Shown in pieces: positions 16,149 to 25,029 of a stretch of 64,000 nucleotides of DNA. The stretch covers positions 2,985,501-3,049,500 of the forward strand of contig CANLAD010000001.1 in assembly GCA_947488755.1 (NCBI GenBank). The letters run 5' to 3'. This stretch comes from an uncultured Erythrobacter sp. (GTDB taxonomy: Bacteria; Pseudomonadota; Alphaproteobacteria; Sphingomonadales; Sphingomonadaceae). Each line of letters opens with the position of its first letter. Positions within the stretch are counted from its first letter, which is position 1. The position numbers and the translations under genes are program-made. A model generated the notes under the pieces. It saw only the letters and a program-made list of their open reading frames with translations, was not told the DNA's origin and ran no database searches.

Positions 16149-17789
16149 GTGAGCGACGCCTCCGTCCCCGCGCCCGCTCAGGGTGCCATTCCCGTCATGC
16201 CCGGCGTGCCTTCCGATTGGCGCGCGCGAGCGTCCGCCTTCATGGCACAGCCTGCTGTGCGCCGCGCTTTGCCGGGGCTCATCGCCGTCGGCTTGGTGGT
16301 TGCCGCCATTGCGCTGTACCTGATGCTCGCACAGGGCCCGCAGCGCACGCTGTACGGCAGCCTCACCGATGGCGAGCGCGCCAAGGTGGTCGAAACGCTC
16401 GAACGCGGCGGCATTGCCTACGCGATCGACAATGGCACTGGCGCTCTGACGGTCGCCGAGGACGATATCTATCGCGCGCGAATGCTGGTCGCGAGCGATG
16501 CCGGGATCGCGGCGCCGGAAGGCGCTAGCGAAATGCTCGATGCCATTCCACTGGGCTCCAGCCGCACGCTCGAAGGCGAGAGGCTGCGACTGGCGCGCGA
16601 GCGAGAGCTGATGCTCACCATCCGCGAAATCGACGGGATCGAGGCGGTGCGCGTGCATCTCGCAACGCCCGAACGCTCCGTCTTCGTGCGCGAGAACAAT
16701 CCGCCCAGCGCCAGCGTGATGCTGCGGCTGGTTGGCGGGCGTTCGCTCAGCCAGCGTCAGGTAGAGGCGATCGTCAACCTCGTCGCCGGATCGGTGCCGG
16801 GCATGACGAGCGATGCGGTGCGCGTGGTCGACCAGAATGGCCGCCTGCTGTCCTCCGCGCGCGACGAACAGCTCGATGGGTTGGTCCTGCAGCGCGAATT
16901 CGAATCCAAGCTGCAAAGCCAGATCACCGGCCTGTTGCTCCCACTGCTGGGTGATGGCAATTTCTCCAGCCAGGTGCAGGTCGAGCTGGACCAGAGCGAA
17001 GTCACGGCCGCGCGCGAGAGCTATGAGCGCGAAGGCGCGCTGCGCAGCGAAACCGATCGCAGTTCGACCCGCATGGCAAGCGCGGTCGGCGGCGTCCCCG
17101 GCGTCACCGCCAACACCCCGCCACCCGATCCCGAATTGGTCGACGGCGCGCCCGACCCGCCGCCCGTCCAGCCCGCGCCGAGCGATGTCGAACGCGCGAC
17201 CACCCGCAATTTTGAGCTGGGCCGCGAAGTCGCCGTTACCAGCCAGCGCGCCGGTGGTCTGGTCAAGCTGTCGGTTGCCGTCGCAGTCAGCGACGCCGCC
17301 CTCGCCGCCGCTGCGCCTTTGTCTCAGGCGGAGCTGCAAACGCTGGTTTCCGCCGCCGTGGGGGCCGATGAAGAGCGCGGCGATCAGATCCAGGTCGTGG
17401 TCGGGGCGTTCGAGGCGACCGAGCTGACGCCGCCTGCTTTCTACGAAACGACATGGTTTGCGCAGGCGCTGCGCTACGGGATGCCGATTGTGGTCGTGTT
17501 GCTGGTCCTGCTGTTCGTCGTGCGACCGCTGATGGCGCGTCTGCGGACCGCGACAACTCCGCCGGTGGCGCTCGATCCGGTCGCGGCGGAGGCTCCCGAT
17601 GAGAGCAAGGTCGCAGCCGAGAAACTGCAGGCTGTCGCCGCCGATCCGAATCTGGCGAATTTCCCCGAGAAAGTCGATGTCGTGCGGCAGTTCGTCGCGA
17701 AGCAGCCGGACCGCGCGGTCGAAGCGCTGCAACGGATGCTCGAACCGCCGGTGGACGACGCTCCGATGCGCGGAGCGGCCACGTCATGA
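16149..17789 (+). CDS. fliF: Flagellar MS-ring protein FliF
   Basis: 546 residues from a GTG start. Two membrane spans are visible, at about residues 38-58 and 443-463. The large periplasmic region between them includes the ring-building motifs YGSLTDGERAKVVETLERGG and ERELMLTIREIDGIEAVRVH. The cytoplasmic C-terminus (VVRQFVAKQPDRAVEALQRM) binds FliG, encoded next with a four-base overlap. Confidence 0.95.
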   Translation: MSDASVPAPAQGAIPVMPGVPSDWRARASAFMAQPAVRRALPGLIAVGLVVAAIALYLMLAQGPQRTLYGSLTDGERAKVVETLERGGIAYAIDNGTGALTVAEDDIYRARMLVASDAGIAAPEGASEMLDAIPLGSSRTLEGERLRLARERELMLTIREIDGIEAVRVHLATPERSVFVRENNPPSASVMLRLVGGRSLSQRQVEAIVNLVAGSVPGMTSDAVRVVDQNGRLLSSARDEQLDGLVLQREFESKLQSQITGLLLPLLGDGNFSSQVQVELDQSEVTAARESYEREGALRSETDRSSTRMASAVGGVPGVTANTPPPDPELVDGAPDPPPVQPAPSDVERATTRNFELGREVAVTSQRAGGLVKLSVAVAVSDAALAAAAPLSQAELQTLVSAAVGADEERGDQIQVVVGAFEATELTPPAFYETTWFAQALRYGMPIVVVLLVLLFVVRPLMARLRTATTPPVALDPVAAEAPDESKVAAEKLQAVAADPNLANFPEKVDVVRQFVAKQPDRAVEALQRMLEPPVDDAPMRGAATS

Positions 17790-18841
17790 GCGCGGCTGCG
17801 GTGAAGACCAAACCTGCCGACGCGCTGGGTGACAGCGCGCCGCCCCCTGCTCTGCTCAAGCGCGCCGACCGCGCGGCGGTGTTCGTCCTTTTGCTCGATG
17901 ATGAGGATGCGGGGCAGGTGATCTCGCGGCTTGACCCCGAAGAGCTACAGCGGCTCGGCACGGCGATGATGGAACTGGGCGAAGTCGACCGCGACTGCAT
18001 GGTCGAGGCGCTCGAGGATTTCGTCACAGAAAGCACGCGCGATGTGATCCCCAATCGCGATCGCGGCGGACAGCTGCGCGGCCTGTTCGAACGCTCGATC
18101 GGGCCGACCAAGGCAGAAAGCATGATGCTGCGGATCGATCCCGAAGCGCGCCCGCGCAGCATCGAAATGGCGCGCTGGCTGGCGCCGAGCGTGCTGCTCC
18201 AGCTGGTCGGCGAGGAGCATCCGCAGGTTCTGGCGGCGCTGCTGCTGCTGCTCGATCCCGAACACGCCGCAGAGGTGCTCTCCGGCCTGTCCGACCCGCT
18301 GCAACCGCAGGTGGTGGAACGCATTGCGCGCATCGGCCCAATCTCTTCGGAAGCCCTGACCATGATCGACAAGCTGCTCTCGCAGCGCATCGGCGCAACG
18401 TTTGGCGCGAGCACGCTGATGCTGGGCGGCGCGCGCGAGGCGGCCAATCTCATCAATCTGAGCGCAGGCGATCTGCGCAACACCGTGCTGCCCGCCATCG
18501 CTCAGCGCGATCCGCCGCTTGCGGAAAAGATCGAGGAGGAGCTGTTCACGTTCGAAATGCTGTTCGAGCTCGACCGGCAGGCGATGGAACGGCTGCTACG
18601 CGATGTCGAGGGCGGTACGCTGGTCGATGCGCTCAAGGGTCTGGAAGACGAGCAGCGCGCCGCGTTCTTCGCCGCCATGTCGAGCCGCGCGGCGGACGGC
18701 ATCCGCGACGAGATCGAACTGCGCGGGCGTATGGCGCGCAGCGAAGTCGAAGCGGCGCAGCGCAAGATCGTCGAACTGGCGCGGGGCCTGGCGGACGAAG
18801 GCGAGATAATCCTCGGAGGTGACGATGGCGAGTTCGTCTGA
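17786..18841 (+). CDS. fliG: Flagellar motor switch protein FliG
   Basis: 351 residues. The middle domain contains EEHPQVLAALLLLL, the EHPQ motif that contacts FliM. The C-terminal torque domain has FEMLFELDRQAMERLLRDVE, in which charged residues face the stator. The N-terminal part (LSRLDPEELQRLGTAMMELG) binds FliF. Together with FliM and FliN it forms the C-ring rotor. The 3' end overlaps fliH by 17 bases. Confidence 0.95.
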   Translation: MSAAAVKTKPADALGDSAPPPALLKRADRAAVFVLLLDDEDAGQVISRLDPEELQRLGTAMMELGEVDRDCMVEALEDFVTESTRDVIPNRDRGGQLRGLFERSIGPTKAESMMLRIDPEARPRSIEMARWLAPSVLLQLVGEEHPQVLAALLLLLDPEHAAEVLSGLSDPLQPQVVERIARIGPISSEALTMIDKLLSQRIGATFGASTLMLGGAREAANLINLSAGDLRNTVLPAIAQRDPPLAEKIEEELFTFEMLFELDRQAMERLLRDVEGGTLVDALKGLEDEQRAAFFAAMSSRAADGIRDEIELRGRMARSEVEAAQRKIVELARGLADEGEIILGGDDGEFV

Positions 18842-19493
18842 CTGGATCGAAGCGGTGCGCGCGAGTGAGGCGCCCGTTTCCCAGCGCCCCGGCTGGATGC
18901 AGGCGCTTTCGCTGGGCGGCGCGTTCGTCGAGGGGTTTCCCATCGCTCGAACCGCGGCTCCGGAAGTTGCGCGCCCCGCTGTCGAGATTGAGGCACCGAG
19001 CGAACCCGAAATCGACTCTCCGAAGCAGCCACAGCAACCCGATCCGGCAGCCGAAGCTTTTCAGCGCGGGCTCGAACAGGGCCGCGCCGAAACCCGCGAG
19101 CACTACGAAGCGGAGGCGACGAGGCTTGGTGATCTGCGTCTGACCTTCCAGAGCCTTGACCAGGCTGCGATGGACGAGCTGGCGCATCAGCTTAGCGAAA
19201 CCGTGATCGCGTTATGCGGCGAGGCAATCGACAGCTTCGCGCCCGATGCCGACGATCTCTTGGCCCGCTGCAAGACTGCTGCTGAACGGCTTGGCTCGGC
19301 GGCAGGAGAATGCGCTCTGCATCTCCATCCCGATGATCTCGCCGCGCTTGAGCCGGGGGGGCTGGCCGGCTGGCGCACACTTGCCGACCCATTGGTGGAA
19401 CGCGGCGGCCTGCTATTCGAAGGACCGGACGGATCGGTCAGCGACGGTCCCGCCGAATGGCGCCGCGCCATCGCCGCTGCGATCCGGGGCTAG
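18825..19493 (+). CDS. fliH: Export ATPase regulator FliH
   Basis: 222 residues from the ATG at 18825, which has GGAGG eight bases upstream; an in-frame GTG at 18819 is the alternative. An acidic/proline N-terminal region is followed by a helical stretch (AEAFQRGLEQGRAETREHYE) and a C-terminal domain typical of FliH. FliH links the FliI ATPase to the C-ring and export gate. Sequence conservation is low in the family, so its place between fliG and fliI supports the call. Confidence 0.85.
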   Translation: MASSSDWIEAVRASEAPVSQRPGWMQALSLGGAFVEGFPIARTAAPEVARPAVEIEAPSEPEIDSPKQPQQPDPAAEAFQRGLEQGRAETREHYEAEATRLGDLRLTFQSLDQAAMDELAHQLSETVIALCGEAIDSFAPDADDLLARCKTAAERLGSAAGECALHLHPDDLAALEPGGLAGWRTLADPLVERGGLLFEGPDGSVSDGPAEWRRAIAAAIRG

Positions 19494-19505
19494 GACGTCG
19501 GACCG

Positions 19506-20855
19506 ATGCTCGCGCAAATGCAGATCGAACTCGCCGCGCTAGCACAGCGGCGCGTGACCAGCGGACCGGTTGCCATCGGGCGCGTCGTCGCGTGCGATGG
19601 CGGGCTGGTCGAGGTTGCCGGACTCGCTCTGCCGATCGGATCGCTGGGGACTATCGAAGGGGGTGCGCAGGATGACGCGCTGGCCGAAGTGATCGGCTTT
19701 CGCGGCGGACATTCGCTGATGATGCTGCTGGGCGATACGCAATTGCTGCGGCCCGAGGCGAAGGTGCGCGCGGTCGGCTCTCCCGGGATGGTGCGGGTCG
19801 GCGATGCTTTGCTCGGTCGCGCGGTTGACGCAATGGGCGCACCAATCGACGGTGGCCCGCGGATCGACTGCCCGCATCCTTGGCCAATCGTCGGCAAACG
19901 CGAAAGCGCTCTTGAACGCGCGCCCGTGGAGGTGCCCTTCGATTGCGGCGTGCGGGCGATCAACGCGCTGGCGACGATGGGCGTGGGTCAGCGGCTGGGT
20001 GTGATTGCCGGTTCCGGCGTTGGCAAGTCCGTGCTGATCGACACCATTGCGGGCCATGCCGAGGCCGACATCACAGTTGTCGCCCTGATCGGGGAGCGGG
20101 CGCGCGAGGTTTCCGATTTCGTCGCACGCCACATGGCGGGCGCGCGGCGCGGGCGGATGGTCGTCGTCGCGGTTCCCGCCGATCACGCGCCAAATTTGAG
20201 GCTTCGCGCGGCACAGTACGCGACCGCCATCGCCGAACATTTCCGCGCGCAGGGCAAGAGCGTGCTGCTAGTGCTCGACAGCCTGACCCGCGTCGCGCAT
20301 GCCGCCCGCGAGCTGGCGCTGCTGTTGGGCGAACCGGGGGCGGCGCGGGGGTATCCGCCCTCTGCGCTCGCGGCGATCACCCGGCTCGTCGAGCGCGCGG
20401 GACGATCGCGGCGCTCGGGCGGGGCGCTGACCGGCCTTTACACCGTGCTCGCCGACGGAGACGATACGACCGACCCGGTGGTCGATACGGCGCGCGCGAT
20501 CCTCGACGGACATATCGTGCTCTCGCGCGATCTGGCACAGCGCGGGCACTATCCCGCGATCGACGTTCCAGCCTCGCTCAGCCGGGTCATGGACGATCTG
20601 GTCGATCCGGACATGGCCGAGCACGCGCGCCAGCTTCGTGCGTTGATTTCGGTGCGCGAGGATAATCGCGATCTGGTCCTGATGGGCGCCTATCGCGCGG
20701 GATCGAACGCGCAGCTCGACCGTGCGTTGCGCGATGAGGAGCGGATCGACGCGTTTCTGACCCAGCGGCGCGGGGAGGCGGTGCCGCTGTCACACAGTCT
20801 CGAGCAATTGCAGCGGCTGATGGCTCCGTGCGAGACCGAGACGGCACTTGCGTGA
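19506..20855 (+). CDS. fliI: Flagellar export ATPase FliI
   Basis: 449 residues. Walker A GSGVGKS is at 169-175 and the Walker B region reads VLLVLDSLTRVAHAARELAL. GRAVDAMGAPIDGGP and a PPSALAAITRLVERAGRS segment are typical of type III secretion ATPases related to F1-beta. It energises unfolding and delivery of axial proteins. The last bases overlap fliJ. Confidence 0.95.
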   Translation: MLAQMQIELAALAQRRVTSGPVAIGRVVACDGGLVEVAGLALPIGSLGTIEGGAQDDALAEVIGFRGGHSLMMLLGDTQLLRPEAKVRAVGSPGMVRVGDALLGRAVDAMGAPIDGGPRIDCPHPWPIVGKRESALERAPVEVPFDCGVRAINALATMGVGQRLGVIAGSGVGKSVLIDTIAGHAEADITVVALIGERAREVSDFVARHMAGARRGRMVVVAVPADHAPNLRLRAAQYATAIAEHFRAQGKSVLLVLDSLTRVAHAARELALLLGEPGAARGYPPSALAAITRLVERAGRSRRSGGALTGLYTVLADGDDTTDPVVDTARAILDGHIVLSRDLAQRGHYPAIDVPASLSRVMDDLVDPDMAEHARQLRALISVREDNRDLVLMGAYRAGSNAQLDRALRDEERIDAFLTQRRGEAVPLSHSLEQLQRLMAPCETETALA

Positions 20856-21327
20856 ACGTCGTAAGGTTGCGCTGGTGGATCGCCAGATAATGCTGGCCCG
20901 CGTCGCGCGGCGCGAGGCACTGTCGGCGCTGGCCGAAGCGGCTTCGCAAGAAATGCGCAGCGCCCAGCTCGCAGCGCGAAGCCGCGAGCTCGCCCACGTA
21001 AGCCGCACGGCCTCGCCCGCCACCGATGGTGAAAGCCTGCGCACCTTTGCCAAGTTCGCAGGTGCGCTCGAAGCGCTGGCCCGCGAAGCCGAGCGGGCTT
21101 GCGTGGATGCGACCGAGCAGGCGGGACGGCACGCGGAGGCGCTCGCCAGAGCGGACACGCGCACGCAGCGTCTTGAAGATAGGCTCAGTGATGCACGCGG
21201 AGCGCTTCGCGAAGTCGAGGAGCGGCGGCGGGCGCCGGTTCCGACGCAATTGGCACGCGGCTTGCAGAACCAGACAGGCGGTGGTGAGCATGGCCCCGCT
21301 GTCCGCCAGAAAAGGTCTCGTCGATGA
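20848..21327 (+). CDS. fliJ: Flagellar export stalk/chaperone-escort protein FliJ
   Basis: Up to 159 residues from a TTG at 20848 that overlaps the fliI stop; a GTG at 20875 is an alternative start. The sequence is almost wholly charged and Ala-rich helix suited to a coiled coil, as in FliJ, which inserts into the FliI ring. Sequence signatures in this family are weak, so the call depends on its place between fliI and fliK. A sigma-54 promoter for the downstream genes lies within its last 80 bases. Confidence 0.75.
   Translation: MRERRKVALVDRQIMLARVARREALSALAEAASQEMRSAQLAARSRELAHVSRTASPATDGESLRTFAKFAGALEALAREAERACVDATEQAGRHAEALARADTRTQRLEDRLSDARGALREVEERRRAPVPTQLARGLQNQTGGGEHGPAVRQKRSRR
21250..21266 (+). 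promoter_or_regulatory. Internal sigma-54 promoter ahead of fliK
   Basis: TTGGCACGCGGCTTGCA is a near-perfect sigma-54 promoter: TGGCACG at 21251-21257, TTGCA at 21262-21266, and GG and GC ten bases apart. It lies within the fliJ coding region, with the start predicted near 21277, about 47 bases before the fliK ATG. It would let fliKLMNOPQR-flhB-fliDS be driven separately from the activator and fliEFGHIJ. Confidence 0.72.
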
Positions 21328-22829
21328 TCCCGAACTTTACCGATCCCCCCCGCGCCGCGCCGACTGGACCGAAGTCGGATATCGCGACCGGCGGACTTGT
21401 CGGCGTCCGGCGCTTTGGAGACGGTGCAGGGGCGGATTTCCGCGCGCTGCTTGATGGCGAGACAATGACTGACACCAGCTCGCCATCGGAGCAACCTTTG
21501 GCCGAGACCATTGATCGGGCACCTGACGGCAATCCCGCACCGGTTGGCGGCAACATCTTGCCGGAACTCGATCCGATCGACCAAGTGATGTCGATCCCGC
21601 TCGCGGCTCAAGACCCGCCCGCGGTGACAGCGGTCGAGGTCGGACCGAAACTCGCCGCGCTGTCGCGCTCGTCTCAGCCGGTGGATGCGAGCACAGTGCC
21701 TGTGCCGCTCCAGACAATGCCCATGGCGCAAATGGCTAACTCATTGGACGAGCCAACGGCTCGCGAAACTTCGATACACGGAGAGGCCGCCGGTGCAGAA
21801 ACGCCATCGTTTGTTGACGCAAGATCGGGGCAGGCCTCCAAATCAACGCCTCAGCTGACCGGCTTAAACGCTTTCTTGGCCAAGAAGCCCCAAGCCGCTG
21901 AAGCGAGCGGGAATGCCGACCTTAAAGCCACGACGCGACCAATCGCGATGACGCCGCCGGATGTAGACCCGCCGGAAGCATCGCTCTCCAAAGCAATACC
22001 GATGGCCGATGCGAGTCAGCCGCTAGCGGGTCGCTTTGCCCGGAGCCCGGCTGCGCCTCCCCCCGCGAAACTCACGGCAGCATCTGCGAGCCAAGCCCAA
22101 GCGCAGAGCCACGAACAGGTCGATCCGCAACCCGATCGCCGTGCGACTCGCCTCGCGCCATCGCTCTTGCCAATCGAGGCGCGTTCCAAGCCATCGACGA
22201 TCGACGCACCCACCGTGCAGCGAACGACCGCGGAACCTGCGCCATCCCCCACCGCTCCCGCGCCGTCATCGCCGTTGCCGGGATCGCCATCCCAGCCCAC
22301 CTCTGCGACCACCGATCCGGTCGCGAATGCGCGGCTCGCCCCGCAGATTGAAAGCACTATCGAGCAACTCGTTCAGACGCGCGAGAACGGGCGTCTCGCA
22401 CAGCCCGAGATGACGCTTCGGCACCAGCAATTCGGTGCAGTGACGGTCAGGCTCGAAGCGGTTGGAAACGACTTGCGCGCAACTCTCGCCGCGCGCGATC
22501 CGGCGTTCGCCCCCGCCGTCCACGCCGCGCTGGCCGAGCGGGCGATTGCGCCGATTGCCGAAAGCGCCTCCGGCTCGGGTTCGCGCGGAAGCGATCAGGG
22601 TCACGGCAACGGTTCTTCCAGTGGCGGCGGATCTAACACCAATGGTGGCGCTTGGTCCGGACCGGGCGGCGGTTCGGACCAGCGCTACGGGTCATCCACA
22701 GGGTCAGGGCAAGCATCCCAGCAACCATACGCGGGCCAAAGCGAGCGGGACGAAGCCGAACCCGCACTCCGAACCGACCCAGCGCCCGGCGACATGCACG
22801 AGGACCGTTCGCGCGGCCTGTTTGCCTGA
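21324..22829 (+). CDS. fliK: Flagellar hook-length control protein FliK
   Basis: 501 residues. The long N-terminal part is low-complexity and rich in Pro, Ala, Ser and Gln, as expected for the molecular ruler. A C-terminal conserved block (MTLRHQQFGAVTVRLEAVGN, then DLRATLAARDPAFAPAVHAALAER) matches the FliK switch domain that contacts FlhB. The tail after it is unusually Gly/Ser-rich. The start overlaps the fliJ stop. A palindrome shared with the flgB upstream region is embedded at 21549-21562. Confidence 0.85.
   Translation: MIPNFTDPPRAAPTGPKSDIATGGLVGVRRFGDGAGADFRALLDGETMTDTSSPSEQPLAETIDRAPDGNPAPVGGNILPELDPIDQVMSIPLAAQDPPAVTAVEVGPKLAALSRSSQPVDASTVPVPLQTMPMAQMANSLDEPTARETSIHGEAAGAETPSFVDARSGQASKSTPQLTGLNAFLAKKPQAAEASGNADLKATTRPIAMTPPDVDPPEASLSKAIPMADASQPLAGRFARSPAAPPPAKLTAASASQAQAQSHEQVDPQPDRRATRLAPSLLPIEARSKPSTIDAPTVQRTTAEPAPSPTAPAPSSPLPGSPSQPTSATTDPVANARLAPQIESTIEQLVQTRENGRLAQPEMTLRHQQFGAVTVRLEAVGNDLRATLAARDPAFAPAVHAALAERAIAPIAESASGSGSRGSDQGHGNGSSSGGGSNTNGGAWSGPGGGSDQRYGSSTGSGQASQQPYAGQSERDEAEPALRTDPAPGDMHEDRSRGLFA
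21549..21562. promoter_or_regulatory. Palindrome 3 inside fliK (CGGCAA-N4-TTGCCG)
   Basis: GGCAACATCTTGCC, extended to CGGCAA-N4-TTGCCG. Its ten arm bases are identical to those of the two copies upstream of flgB. It lies about 280 bases downstream of the start predicted for the internal sigma-54 promoter. FlbD sites downstream of the start are known in Caulobacter, so this could be a functional enhancer within coding sequence. Confidence 0.45.
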
Positions 22830-22860
22830 GCGCCGACCCGCAATTTCGAGGAAGTAACTT

Positions 22861-23445
22861 ATGTCCGGTGATGAAAACACGGCGGAAATCCCACAGAGCA
22901 AGGGCAAAGGCGGGATCATCAAGATCGCGCTCGCTGGCCTCGTTCTGCTCGGCGTGGGTGCGGGCGGCGCATACGGCGCGTTTGCTGCCGGTTTGATAGG
23001 TGGTTCGCAGGATGCTGGGCCCGATCTGCCCGGCTTCGTGCGCAAGGGCGAAAGCGATCCCTACCCCCTGCCCACTGATGGGAAGGATAGCGGCTTCGTC
23101 GTCATCCATGGCGAGGGCGGGAGCGAATATCGCACGGCCTATTACGGGTTTGCGGACAGCTTTACCTCCAACCTCGCCGACACGCCTGCGCTGATCCAGG
23201 TCGACATCGCGGTTTCGACCCGGCGCGACGGGCGCGTGCTGATGTGGGTCAAGGGCCATGAACTCGCCATTCGCTCCGCCATCCTCGCGGAGCTGGCGCA
23301 AACGCCCGAAGACGCTGTTTATGATGGGAGAGGCCGCCGCGAACTGGCGGACAGGCTGACCAAGGCGATCAACGCCGTGCTCGAACGTAATGAGGGCTTC
23401 GGCGGCATCGACGCTGTGCATTTCAAGGGGTTCCTCGTCCAATGA
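22861..23445 (+). CDS. fliL: Flagellar basal-body-associated protein FliL
   Basis: 194 residues. A single membrane span (IKIALAGLVLLGVGAGGAYG, about 21-40) is followed by a periplasmic domain with ALIQVDIAVSTRRDGRVLMW and a conserved C-terminus (GFGGIDAVHFKGFLVQ), as in FliL. FliL rings support the stator. A ribosome site (GAGGAAG) precedes the ATG. The stop overlaps fliM. Confidence 0.9.
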   Translation: MSGDENTAEIPQSKGKGGIIKIALAGLVLLGVGAGGAYGAFAAGLIGGSQDAGPDLPGFVRKGESDPYPLPTDGKDSGFVVIHGEGGSEYRTAYYGFADSFTSNLADTPALIQVDIAVSTRRDGRVLMWVKGHELAIRSAILAELAQTPEDAVYDGRGRRELADRLTKAINAVLERNEGFGGIDAVHFKGFLVQ

Positions 23446-24386
23446 ACATGGCGGCAACTTTCGCGCGCTCGCGCCCCGTGGCTCAGCATTGCGCCGAACT
23501 CACCCGGCGCAGCTCTCGACCCGAGGATCGCGCCGAACATCTTGCGGCATGGCGGCGCGATGTCGCGCAGGAACTGGCGCAGGAGCTTGGGCAATTGTTT
23601 TCGGGCGGGAAGCTGCAGGCGAGCCTTGCCGAACCGGAAATGCTCGGCGGATCGCAGGTCTTCGAAAAGATCGGCCCGGTCGCGGTCAACAGCCTGCTGC
23701 GGTGCGGGGAGGGCGACCAGACCGTGCTGCTTTCGCTGAACCATGCGACTGCAATTGCGCTGACCGATGCGTCTTTCGGCGGCGAAGGCATGCTGCCCGA
23801 AGACCCGCCGTCGCAATTGCCGCGATCGGCGACGATGCTGGTCGAACGCGTCGCCACCACGATTGCGCAGGTGCTGGCGCTGGTGAACGGAGCCGACAGC
23901 CCGCGCGGCGATGTCCTGCTGCGCAGCGAAAGCGCGACCCGTTTGAAGCCCTTCGGCGCGAGTGCGGAAATCGCCTGCTTCACCCTGTCGCTCAGCATCG
24001 GGCCGTTTGCCGAATGGAACGCGCTGCTGGCCGTTGCCAATGACCGGCTTGAGGGCCTGATGCCGGGCCTTTCGGCGCAGCGTTCGCGCCGCCCCGCGCC
24101 AAGCATCGAACAGCGCGCGGTCAGCGAAACGTTCGGTGCGATGCCGCTCCCGCTGGAGGCAGTGCTGGGCGAAATCGACCTTTCGCTCGATCGGCTGGAC
24201 CGACTTGCGCCGGGCGACGAATTGCCGCTGGCGATCACGAATGAACTACCGTTGCGGACCGGAGGGGAAGTGCTCGCGCGCGGCACGGTCGGGACGGTCG
24301 AAAACCGCATGGCGCTACGCGTCACGCGGCTGACTGGTCGCTCCGGCCCCGCGACCGATCCGCAGGACAAAGGCGCTTTCGCATGA
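23442..24386 (+). CDS. fliM: Flagellar motor switch protein FliM, lacking the CheY-binding start
   Basis: 314 residues. The middle domain carries the conserved ALTDASFGGEGM, equivalent to the FliM GGxG motif, and the C-terminal SpoA-like domain has LGEIDLSLDRLDRLAPGDEL. The typical N-terminal peptide LSQxEIDALL, which binds phosphorylated CheY, is not present; the protein begins MNMAATFARSRPVAQHCAEL. Context between fliL and fliN is standard. Annotation is secure, but switching control may differ from the model systems. Confidence 0.88.
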   Translation: MNMAATFARSRPVAQHCAELTRRSSRPEDRAEHLAAWRRDVAQELAQELGQLFSGGKLQASLAEPEMLGGSQVFEKIGPVAVNSLLRCGEGDQTVLLSLNHATAIALTDASFGGEGMLPEDPPSQLPRSATMLVERVATTIAQVLALVNGADSPRGDVLLRSESATRLKPFGASAEIACFTLSLSIGPFAEWNALLAVANDRLEGLMPGLSAQRSRRPAPSIEQRAVSETFGAMPLPLEAVLGEIDLSLDRLDRLAPGDELPLAITNELPLRTGGEVLARGTVGTVENRMALRVTRLTGRSGPATDPQDKGAFA

Positions 24387-24715
24387 CCGGGTCGACTTCC
24401 GCTTTATCGCGCCTCGGCGATGTGACCGTCCGCCTTGCCGTGCAGCTGGGTCAAACGGACATGCCGCTCAAGGACGTGCTCGCCTTGAGCGAGGGCAGCG
24501 TCGTCCCGCTCGACCGGCTGACCGATGAATTGCTCGATGTGACCGCCAATGGCCGGACAATCGCGCGCGGCGAAGTCGTGGCGCAGGACGGACGGTTCGC
24601 TCTGCGCATCGTCAGCCTTGCAGGCGATGAGGCGAAGGCGGCGAGCCGGATCGATACCGAGCTGCCTTCCGAGGCCGAAGCGGCACAACCCTCGCCAGCG
24701 GAACCGCCAGCATGA
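24383..24715 (+). CDS. fliN: Flagellar motor switch protein FliN
   Basis: 110 residues forming a single SpoA domain (VTVRLAVQLGQTDMPLKDVL through RTIARGEVVAQDGRFALRIV), the core of FliN. It completes the bottom of the C-ring and docks the FliH-FliI complex. It overlaps fliM by four bases and fliO by four bases. Confidence 0.92.
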   Translation: MTGSTSALSRLGDVTVRLAVQLGQTDMPLKDVLALSEGSVVPLDRLTDELLDVTANGRTIARGEVVAQDGRFALRIVSLAGDEAKAASRIDTELPSEAEAAQPSPAEPPA

Positions 24716-25029
24716 TGGCCGAGTATTTCCTGCGCCTTGCGGTCCTGCTGCCGCTGCTCGCAACGCTGATCTGGTTGAGCCTCAAGCTGACGCGTTCGAT
24801 GCAGAGCCGCTTCGGTGGTCAGCACGGCAAGGGCCGCAGCGTGGAACTGGTCGAGACCAACCTGCTCGCGCCGGGTCTGAAGCTGGCGGTGGTGCGGTTC
24901 CATGACCGCGAAATCCTGCTCGGCTGCTCGCGCGCCGGACTGGTGCGGCTCGGCGAAGCGGAAGCGCGGGCTATGCCCGCAGATGAGTCTCTTGGAGAGC
25001 CGGGCACTAACCACGCCGGGACCGCGTGA
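24712..25029 (+). CDS. fliO: Flagellar export gate assembly protein FliO
   Basis: 105 residues with one membrane span (about residues 5-23, FLRLAVLLPLLATLIWLSL), then a cytoplasmic domain with LVETNLLAPGLKLAVVRFHD and REILLGCSRAGLVRLG. These match FliO, which helps FliP assemble. Sequence conservation is low, but the order fliN-fliO-fliP is diagnostic. Two adjacent ATG codons at 24712 and 24715 are possible starts. Confidence 0.82.
   Translation: MMAEYFLRLAVLLPLLATLIWLSLKLTRSMQSRFGGQHGKGRSVELVETNLLAPGLKLAVVRFHDREILLGCSRAGLVRLGEAEARAMPADESLGEPGTNHAGTA

Noticed and set aside
15852..17732. A 626-codon open frame on the minus strand opposite fliF
   Set aside because: It mirrors fliF in a GC-rich sequence, has Arg/His-rich composition with no domain, and lies antisense to a clear operon gene.
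20521..20545. Sigma-54-like TGGCACAGCGCGGGC within fliI
   Set aside because: The spacing is right but the -12 element lacks the TT before GC, and no gene starts nearby.
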